Shown: one piece after another, positions 58,594-64,000 of the stretch | How positions within the stretch are numbered: position 1 is the stretch's first letter | Layout: each line of letters begins with the position of its first letter | Assembly: GCF_030700245.1 (NCBI RefSeq) | Contig: NZ_JAUYZI010000018.1 | Location: forward strand, 1 to 64,000 | From: Methylobacterium amylolyticum | Lineage (GTDB): Bacteria > Pseudomonadota > Alphaproteobacteria > Rhizobiales > Beijerinckiaceae | DNA: 64,000 bases | Direction of reading: 5' to 3' | Notes under the pieces: model-generated | What the model saw: only the letters and a program-made list of their open reading frames with translations | What the model was told of the DNA's origin: nothing | Databases searched by the model: none | Position numbers and translations under genes: made by a program

Positions 58594-60075
58594 ATGAAGA
58601 CCTACCAGCTCTACATCGACGGCGCCTCCGTCGATCCCGTCGAGGGCCAGTGGCTCGACTCCGTCGATCCCTATCGCGGCGAGCCCTGGGCGCGGATCCC
58701 GCGGGGCACGCGCGCCGACGTGGACCGGGCGGTGGCTGCGGCCAAGCGGGCGATGTGGGAGGGCCCCTGGGCGACGATGACGGCGTCGGCCCGGGGCAAG
58801 GTGCTGCGCCGGATCGGCGACCTCGTGGAGCGCGAGGCGCGGGCGCTCGCCGAGGTCGAGGTCCGCGACAACGGCAAGCTGTTCGCCGAGATGTACGGCC
58901 AGACCCGCTACCAGCCGGAATGGTGGTATTACTTCGCCGGGCTCGCCGACAAGATCGAGGGCGCGCAGGTCCCGATCGACAAGCCCGAGACCTTCGCCTT
59001 CACCCGGCACGAGCCGGTGGGCGTGGTGGGCGCGCTCACCGCCTGGAACTCGCCGCTGCTGTTCGTCGCCTGGAAATGCGCCCCGGCGCTGGCGGCGGGC
59101 TGCGCGGTGGTGGTCAAGCCGTCCGAGTTCGCCTCGGCGAGCACGCTGGAATTCGCGGCGCTCACCAGGGAGGCCGGGCTGCCGGACGGTATGTTCAACG
59201 TCGTCACCGGCTACGGCCAGGAGGCCGGCGCCGCGATCGTCGAGCACCCGGATGTCGCCAAGATCACCTTCACCGGCTCGGACGCCACGGGCGCGCGGAT
59301 CTACGCGACCGCGGCCCAGCAGATCAAGCGCGTCTCGCTGGAACTCGGCGGCAAGTCGCCGAACATCGTGTTCGAGGATGCCGACCTGAAGGCCGCCGCG
59401 TCGGGCGCCATCTCCGGCATCTTCGCCGCCACCGGCCAGACCTGCATCGCCGGCTCGCGGCTGCTCGTGCAGAACAGCATCCGGGAACAGTTCACCGAGC
59501 AGCTCGTGGCGCTGGCCAGATCCGCCCGGCTCGGCGACCCGATGGCGCCTGAGACCAATATCGGCCCGATCACCACGCCGCCGCAATACGCCAAGGTGCT
59601 CGACTACATCGCGCTCGCCAAGAGCGAGGGCGCGCGCTGCCTGCTCGGCGGCGGCCCGGCCACGGGGGAGGGGGTGCAGGGCGGCCAGTTCGTCGCCCCG
59701 ACGATCTTCGCCGACGTCACCAACGACATGCGCATCGCGCAGGAGGAGGTGTTCGGCCCGGTCCTGTCGATCATCGGCTTCGACGACGAGGCCGAGGCGC
59801 TGAGGCTCGGCAACGACGTGATCTACGGGCTGGCGGCCGGGGTCTGGACCCAGGACATCGGCCGGGCGATGCGGATGTCGAAGGGCCTGCGCGCCGGCAC
59901 CGTCTGGGTGAACACCTACCGGGCGGTGAGCTACATGATGCCGTTCGGCGGCATGAAGCGCTCCGGCATCGGCCGCGAGAGCGGCATCGAGTCGATCCGC
60001 GCGTATCTGGAGACCAAGAGCGTGTGGATCTCGACCAGCCGCGACGCGCCGGAGAACCCGTTCGTGATGCGGTGA
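58594..60075 (+). CDS. Aldehyde dehydrogenase family protein
   Basis: 493 residues with the ALDH fold. Catalytic Glu250 (LELGGKSPN) and Cys284 (GQTCIAGSRL), N-terminal YQLYIDGASVDPVEGQWLDS, C-terminal PFGGMKRSGIGRESGIESIR. The substrate is not evident; it resembles broad-specificity semialdehyde/aldehyde dehydrogenases and differs from the ExaC-type one at 41227. It starts 74 bases after gmd and may be cotranscribed. Confidence 0.9.
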   Translation: MKTYQLYIDGASVDPVEGQWLDSVDPYRGEPWARIPRGTRADVDRAVAAAKRAMWEGPWATMTASARGKVLRRIGDLVEREARALAEVEVRDNGKLFAEMYGQTRYQPEWWYYFAGLADKIEGAQVPIDKPETFAFTRHEPVGVVGALTAWNSPLLFVAWKCAPALAAGCAVVVKPSEFASASTLEFAALTREAGLPDGMFNVVTGYGQEAGAAIVEHPDVAKITFTGSDATGARIYATAAQQIKRVSLELGGKSPNIVFEDADLKAAASGAISGIFAATGQTCIAGSRLLVQNSIREQFTEQLVALARSARLGDPMAPETNIGPITTPPQYAKVLDYIALAKSEGARCLLGGGPATGEGVQGGQFVAPTIFADVTNDMRIAQEEVFGPVLSIIGFDDEAEALRLGNDVIYGLAAGVWTQDIGRAMRMSKGLRAGTVWVNTYRAVSYMMPFGGMKRSGIGRESGIESIRAYLETKSVWISTSRDAPENPFVMR

Positions 60076-60201
60076 GCTTCGCGGCAAGCGCGCCGCTCGC
60101 TCTGATGGAGGGAAGCCGGAGTTTGTGGCGGGCACGACGTCCGCCCTCCGCGGGTTACGACATCTGCGCATCGTTCTGCGGACGGTCGCCGACGGGCCTC
60201 T

Positions 60202-60225
60202 CCTCCCCCTTGTGGGGAGGGGAGC
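60202..60225. repeat. Partial hairpin of the palindromic-element family
   Basis: CTCCTCCCCC-TTGTGG-GGAGGGGAG, matching the outer hairpin of element C. Only one half is recognisable in the 205-base gap upstream of the Nudix gene, so it may be a decayed copy. Confidence 0.5.
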
Positions 60226-60280
60226 CGCGCGCCTGCCAGACGACGCCCGACAATCCCTGAACTCAACCTCCGGCAACGCC

Positions 60281-60850
60281 ATGAAGGCTGAAATCCAGAC
60301 GATCCGGTACGTGCACGAGGGGTGGAGCCGGTTCGGGATCGCCACCGTGCGGCTCGCCGACGGGGCGATCGTCGAGCGCGAGATCGAGGACCACGGCGAC
60401 TCGGTGGGCGTGCTGCCCTACGATCCCAGGCGGCGGGTCGCGACCCTGGTCCGGGAGCTGCGGGTGCCGGCCCTGCACGCCGAGGGCCACCAGACGCATC
60501 TGGAGGCGCCCGCCGGGCTCATCGACGACGGCGGGCCGGAGGAGAACGTCCGGCGCGAGGCGCTGGAGGAGGTAGGACTGCGGCTCGGCGCGCTGGAGCC
60601 GGTCGGTGCGGCCTATTCCTGCGCGGGCATCTCGACGGAGCGGATCCACCTCTTCCTCGCGGCCTACGGGCCCGGCGACCGCGTCGAGCCCGGCGGCGGG
60701 GCCGAGGGCGAGCACGAGAACATCCGCGTGGTCGAGATGCCGCTGGCCGAGCTGGGCCGGCTGGCGGACGCGGGCGGGCTGGTCGACCTCAAGACCCTGA
60801 CTTTGGTCCTGGCGCTGCGCGCGCGCCATCCGGATCTCTTCACGGGATGA
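60281..60850 (+). CDS. Nudix hydrolase with divergent Nudix box
   Basis: 189 residues. The box reads APAGLIDDGGPEENVRREAL then EEVGL; the metal-binding RE..EE core is intact, but the upstream Glu is Gly and the spacing is one residue short of the consensus. Related to ADP-ribose/GDP-mannose pyrophosphatases (NudK-like). The location two genes after gmd makes a GDP-sugar substrate conceivable, but this is inference. The start has no strong ribosome-binding site. It overlaps the next small gene by four bases. Confidence 0.85.
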   Translation: MKAEIQTIRYVHEGWSRFGIATVRLADGAIVEREIEDHGDSVGVLPYDPRRRVATLVRELRVPALHAEGHQTHLEAPAGLIDDGGPEENVRREALEEVGLRLGALEPVGAAYSCAGISTERIHLFLAAYGPGDRVEPGGGAEGEHENIRVVEMPLAELGRLADAGGLVDLKTLTLVLALRARHPDLFTG

Positions 60851-60924
60851 GGCGGAACGCCCGCTGGCTGCTCACGGGGATCGTGCTGCTGGCGGTGGCC
60901 TGGGTCGCGTTCCACCTGCGGTGA
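60847..60924 (+). CDS. Tiny single-helix membrane peptide, 25 aa
   Basis: 25 codons: MRRNARWLLTGIVLLAVAWV then AFHLR. A basic N-terminus is followed by a hydrophobic helix of about 15 residues. The ATG overlaps the Nudix stop (ATGA), indicating translational coupling. It is too short for normal gene callers; no homologue is recognised. Composition and the overlap are the support. Confidence 0.5.
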   Translation: MRRNARWLLTGIVLLAVAWVAFHLR

Positions 60925-60953
60925 TCCGCAGGAGCGCGAGGAGGAGGGGTTGA

Positions 60954-62000
60954 ATGACCGGCACGATCGACCCAGAGCGCCTGCTCGCCTTCGCCACCGC
61001 GGTCTACGTCCGCTGCGGGATGCCGGAGGCCGACGCGCGGCTCAGCGCCGACACCCTCGTCCAGGCCGACCTCTGGGGACACCAGTCCCACGGGGTCATG
61101 CGCCTGTCCTGGTACGTCGCGCGGCTGCGCTCCGGCGTCTGCGCCGCGGTGGCGGAGCCGGAGACGGTGGTCGATGCCGGCGCGGTGGCGGTGATCGACG
61201 GGCGCGACGCGATGGGGCAGGTGCTCACCGCCCGCGCCATGGACGAGGCGGTCACCCGGGCGCGGGCGCACGGGATCGGTGCCGTGGCGCTCCGGAACTC
61301 CGGGCATTTCGGCACCGCCATGTACTACACGCGCATGGCGGCGCGGGCGGGCTGCGTCGGCTTCCTGTCCACCAACGCCAGCCCGTCGATGGCGCCGTGG
61401 GGCGGCCGGGAGAAGGTGGTCGGCAACAATCCGTGGTCGTGGGCGGCGCCGGCCGGCCGCCACGCGCCGATGGTGCTCGACATCGCCAACACCGGCGTCG
61501 CCCGCGGCAAGATCTACCTCGCCCGCCAGAAGGGACTGCCGATTCCGGAAGGGTGGGCGCTCGATGCCGCTGGCGCGCCCACCACCGACCCGGCGGCGGC
61601 GATCGAGGGGATCGTCCTGCCGATGGCCGGGCACAAGGGCTACGCCATCGCCGTGATGATGGACATGCTGTCGGGGGTGCTCGCGGGCAGCGCGTCGGGC
61701 ACCGGCGTCGCCGGCCCCTACCAAGCCGAGCGCCGCAGCGGCGCCGGCCAGTTCCTGCTCGCCCTCGACATCGCCCGCTTCCAGCCCCCCGAGGATTTCG
61801 CCGCCCGCATGGAGGCGCTGATCACCGAGTTGAAGGGCGTGCCGCTCGCCCAAGGGTTCGACGAGGTCTTCTATCCCGGCGAGATCGAGGCGCGGGCCGA
61901 AGCCCGTCACCGCGCCGAGGGGCTCGTCCTGCCCGAGGATACGCTGGCGGACCTGGGCCGGCTGGCGGAGGAGACCGGGGTGCCGCTGGCGCTCGGGTGA
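60954..62000 (+). CDS. Malate/L-lactate dehydrogenase-family oxidoreductase (Ldh2/YlbC type)
   Basis: 348 residues of the NAD(P)-dependent Ldh2 fold. ADLWGHQSHGVMRLSWYV with catalytic His, RNSGHFGTAMYYTRMAARAG, NPWSWAAP and LPMAGHKGYAIAVMMDMLSG are characteristic. Members act on malate, sulfolactate, ureidoglycolate, 2,3-diketogulonate and similar 2-hydroxyacids; the actual substrate is unknown. The start has GGAGGAGGGG upstream and lies 29 bases after the tiny peptide gene. Confidence 0.88.
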   Translation: MTGTIDPERLLAFATAVYVRCGMPEADARLSADTLVQADLWGHQSHGVMRLSWYVARLRSGVCAAVAEPETVVDAGAVAVIDGRDAMGQVLTARAMDEAVTRARAHGIGAVALRNSGHFGTAMYYTRMAARAGCVGFLSTNASPSMAPWGGREKVVGNNPWSWAAPAGRHAPMVLDIANTGVARGKIYLARQKGLPIPEGWALDAAGAPTTDPAAAIEGIVLPMAGHKGYAIAVMMDMLSGVLAGSASGTGVAGPYQAERRSGAGQFLLALDIARFQPPEDFAARMEALITELKGVPLAQGFDEVFYPGEIEARAEARHRAEGLVLPEDTLADLGRLAEETGVPLALG

Positions 62001-62009
62001 AGGCGGCGC

Positions 62010-62166
62010 TTCCCTCCCTCTCTCCCCTATGCGGGAGAGCGTGGCGCCCGAAGGGCGTCGGGTGAGGGGAGCACCGGTGCAGACGGTGGCGGACGGCTAT
62101 CGGCCGCGAAGACCTCTGTTGGAGCTGGGCTCCCCTGTCCCGACCCGGCCGTGAGGCCGGACACGA
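62010..62166. repeat. Palindromic intergenic element D, between the Ldh-type and thiolase genes
   Basis: Left arm CTCTCCCCTATGCGGGAGAG then CGTGGCGCCCGAAGGGCGTC and GGGTGAGGGGAGC; right arm, reversed, GTGTCCGGCCTCACGGCCGG then GTCGGGACAGGGGAGCCC. The family is the same as at 23402-23575, but it is more diverged. Confidence 0.75.
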
Positions 62167-62263
62167 TGCCGGCAGATCACGAGCGCTGCCCGATCATCCC
62201 TGCACCGGCCTTGATCGCGAGCCCCGCCGGGCCCATCGTCCGGGGAACGGGAGACATCTTGGA

Positions 62264-63433
62264 ATGACGCGCGCCTGCATCGTGGGCTGGGCCCACACCC
62301 CCTTCGGCAAGCTGGAGGATCCGGACGTCGAGAGCCTGATCGCCCGGGTCTCCGGCGAGGCGCTGGCCCATGCCGGCGTGGCGGAGGCCGACGTCGACGG
62401 GATCTACGTCGGCGTGATGAACACCGGCTTCTCGAAGCAGGGGTTCGAGGGCGCGCAGGTCGCGCTCCACCGCCCGGGCCTCGCCCACGTCCCCGCGACC
62501 CACCTGGAGAACGCCTGCGCCACCGGCTCGGCCGCCCTCTACGCGGCCCTCGACTTCGTGGACAGCGGCCGCGGTCGGATCGCCCTGGTGGTCGGCGCCG
62601 AGAAGATGACGGCCAAGTCCGTGCCCGAGACCAGCGACATCCTGCTCAGCGCCTCCTACCGCAAGGAGGAGGCCGACATCGAGGGCGGCTTCGCGGGCGT
62701 GTTCGGGCGGATCGCGGCGGGCTACTTCCAGCGCTACGGCGACCGCAGCGAGGAACTGGCGCGGATCGCCGCCAAGAACCACCGCAACGGCGTCGCCAAC
62801 CCCTACGCGCAGATGCGCAAGGATTTCGGCTTCGACTTCTGCAACCGGATCTCCGAGAAGAACCCCTACGTCGCCGCGCCCCTGCGGCGCACCGACTGCT
62901 CGCTGATCTCGGACGGGGCCGCGGCCATCGTCGTCGCCGACGCCGAGACGGCGGAGGGGCTGGAGCGGGCGATCGGCTTCCGCGCCCGGGCCCACGTCAA
63001 CGACATCCTGCCCCTGTCGCGGCGCGACCCCACCGCCTTCGAGGGCGGCCGCCGCGCCTGGGACAAGGCCCGCGCCCAGGCGGGGATCACCAACGACGAC
63101 CTCTCCTTCGTCGAGACCCACGACTGCTTCACCATCGCCGAGCTGATCGAGTACGAGGCGATGGGGCTCGCCGCCCCCGGCGAGGGCTACCGCGTGGTCC
63201 GCGAGGGGCTGGCGGAGAAGGGCGGCCGGCTGCCGATCAACCCGTCCGGCGGCCTCAAGGCCAAGGGCCACCCGGTGGGCGCCACCGGCGTGTCGATGCA
63301 CGTCATGGCCTGCCTGCAACTGATGAACGAGGCCGGCGAGATGCAGGTGCCGGACGCCAAACTCGCCGGCATCTTCAACATGGGCGGCGCCGCGGTGGCC
63401 AACTACGTGTCGATCCTGGAGCGGCGTCGATAA
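62264..63433 (+). CDS. SCP2-type thiolase / acetyl-CoA acetyltransferase
   Basis: 389 residues with the thiolase fold. The nucleophile Cys85 (ENACATGS), HDCF, and the NPSGGLKAKGHPVGATG block with its His are intact. The C-terminal motif reads NMGGAAVANY, where biosynthetic thiolases have a second Cys, as usual in the SCP2-thiolase branch. The substrate is unknown: a 3-ketoacyl-CoA, or an acyl transfer reaction without Claisen chemistry. Confidence 0.9.
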   Translation: MTRACIVGWAHTPFGKLEDPDVESLIARVSGEALAHAGVAEADVDGIYVGVMNTGFSKQGFEGAQVALHRPGLAHVPATHLENACATGSAALYAALDFVDSGRGRIALVVGAEKMTAKSVPETSDILLSASYRKEEADIEGGFAGVFGRIAAGYFQRYGDRSEELARIAAKNHRNGVANPYAQMRKDFGFDFCNRISEKNPYVAAPLRRTDCSLISDGAAAIVVADAETAEGLERAIGFRARAHVNDILPLSRRDPTAFEGGRRAWDKARAQAGITNDDLSFVETHDCFTIAELIEYEAMGLAAPGEGYRVVREGLAEKGGRLPINPSGGLKAKGHPVGATGVSMHVMACLQLMNEAGEMQVPDAKLAGIFNMGGAAVANYVSILERRR

Positions 63434-63605
63434 GGCGCTCGGTCCGCGGCGTCCCGTCGGGATCGCCGCGGATCAGGCAGATCGGGGGTGCGAGAGCCCC
63501 CGCATCACCGCAGGTCGGCGCGTCTCGGTCCAGCGCCCGGCTTCACACCGTGCCTGCGGCCGCCCTTCGCCCCCGCGCCGGTCGAGACGCGGGCGTGACC
63601 GTCGA

Positions 63606-63884
63606 TCATGCGAGGGGCCGCCGCGACGTGTGGCGGAACCGGCGCAGCACGATCTCGTCCTCCCCGACCGAATAATCGAGGAGATAGGGATAAGTGCCCA
63701 GCGGGAAGCGCCGGATGTCCCGCTTGCTGGTCTCGCGCGCGCTGTGGAGGTGCATTCGCAGCAGTGCGACCACAGCGGAGATACGATCCCGCAAACCGCG
63801 TGCGGCCTGGGGGTTCTGCGTCGCCAGATAAATCACGGCGGTGTCGATCTGCCGGATGATGGTGCGCGTGTAGCGGACCTTCAC
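63606..63884 (-). CDS. Type II toxin, ParE/RelE superfamily
   Basis: 92 residues, GTG start at 63884: VKVRYTRTIIRQIDTAVIYL, AARGLRDRISAVVALLRM, and the C-terminal RRFPLGTYPYLLDYSVGEDE and IVLRRFRHTSRR, a standard ParE pattern with the late RRF.HTSR. It overlaps the upstream antitoxin stop as GTGA. ParE toxins inhibit gyrase; RelE relatives cleave mRNA, and sequence alone does not settle which. Confidence 0.88.
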   Translation of the reverse strand: MKVRYTRTIIRQIDTAVIYLATQNPQAARGLRDRISAVVALLRMHLHSARETSKRDIRRFPLGTYPYLLDYSVGEDEIVLRRFRHTSRRPLA

Positions 63885-64000
63885 AGGCCGTGCTTCGCCC
63901 ACATCGCGCGGACTTCTTCGTCGGTGGCGAAGTCACCGCGCGCCACCTCTGCGTCGGATTCGGCCAAGTCCGCCTCCTCCTCCGGGGTAAGCTGATAGAT
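63881..64000 (-). CDS. Antitoxin partner, C-terminal end (cut by the window edge)
   Basis: 39 codons up to the TGA at 63881: IYQLTPEEEADLAESDAEVA followed by RGDFATDEEVRAMWAKHGL. This is the acidic, toxin-binding tail typical of ParD/RelB-type antitoxins. The DNA-binding N-terminus lies beyond the window. Overlap with the toxin start (GTGA) confirms a toxin-antitoxin pair. Confidence 0.8.
   Translation of the reverse strand: MYQLTPEEEADLAESDAEVARGDFATDEEVRAMWAKHGL

Noticed and set aside
58594..60075. Assigning the second aldehyde dehydrogenase to a named substrate
   Set aside because: Active-site residues are generic and the neighbours (gmd, Nudix, Ldh-type) do not form a recognised pathway.

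Overview
The window is about 64 kb of very GC-rich chromosomal DNA. It looks like a Methylobacterium/Methylorubrum-type alphaproteobacterium (order Hyphomicrobiales). The inference rests on a MucR/Ros regulator, folate-dependent TrmFO, a DUF1127 protein, a GCG_CRPN-type secreted protein, a GapA/Pgk/FbaA cluster beside ZapA, strong GC bias at third codon positions, frequent GTG/TTG starts with GTGA stop/start overlaps, and palindromic intergenic elements of a kind found in that group. The assignment comes from content, not from a database match.

Layout. 1-311: the 3' end of an rRNA operon (partial 5S, initiator tRNA, strong terminator). 0.6-4.3 kb: MucR regulator, DegP-like protease, RarA. 4.3-11.8 kb, mostly minus strand: a tiny gene between two REP-like palindromes, a PAS hybrid histidine kinase, TrmFO, DUF1127, GCG_CRPN protein, a trypsin-fold protein that has lost its catalytic triad, and an outer-membrane channel-like protein. 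12.2-17.2 kb: UvrA, an MFS transporter and a small secreted protein. 17.3-21.0 kb: phnD-phnC-phnE-phnE transporter, split by a palindromic element. 21.4-27.9 kb: TamA-TamB. 28-33.3 kb: HPr, CoaD, two cyclophilins, an SDR, MobA and the Mrp/ApbC Fe-S carrier. 33.5-41 kb: FMN-binding split-barrel protein, PncB, an exported-looking MmgE/PrpD protein, a HEPN gene pair, an Rmf-like protein and a DUF3649-PepSY-DUF3325 operon. 41.2-44.3 kb: ExaC-type aldehyde dehydrogenase, DUF779, CMD and cupin genes. 44.3-50 kb, minus strand: Gap, a coiled-coil membrane protein, Pgk, Fba, ThiE and a Sel1-repeat protein. 50.4-51.1 kb: DUF4164-ZapA. 51.2-57.4 kb: a GntR regulator divergent from a malonate decarboxylase operon mdcA-C-D-E-G-H. 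57.5-63.4 kb: Gmd, a second aldehyde dehydrogenase, a Nudix hydrolase with a 25-residue membrane peptide gene, an Ldh-type oxidoreductase and an SCP2-type thiolase. 63.6-64.0 kb: a ParE/RelE toxin with the C-terminal end of its antitoxin, cut by the window edge.

How the parts work together. The mdc operon encodes a soluble malonate decarboxylase (acetyl-S-ACP:malonate transferase, ACP, two-part decarboxylase, two loading enzymes), with a likely GntR operator over its -10 element. It lacks mdcB and any malonate transporter. TamA/TamB form an envelope assembly or lipid-transfer pair. PhnD/C/E import a phosphorus oxyanion, with no C-P lyase nearby. Gap/Pgk/Fba form a central-carbon block.

The most unusual feature is a family of 110-175 bp imperfect palindromes. 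Three of them sit inside operons, at the phnC/phnE, tamA/tamB and mdcA/mdcC junctions. At tamA/tamB the last bases of the element appear to provide the tamB ribosome-binding site.
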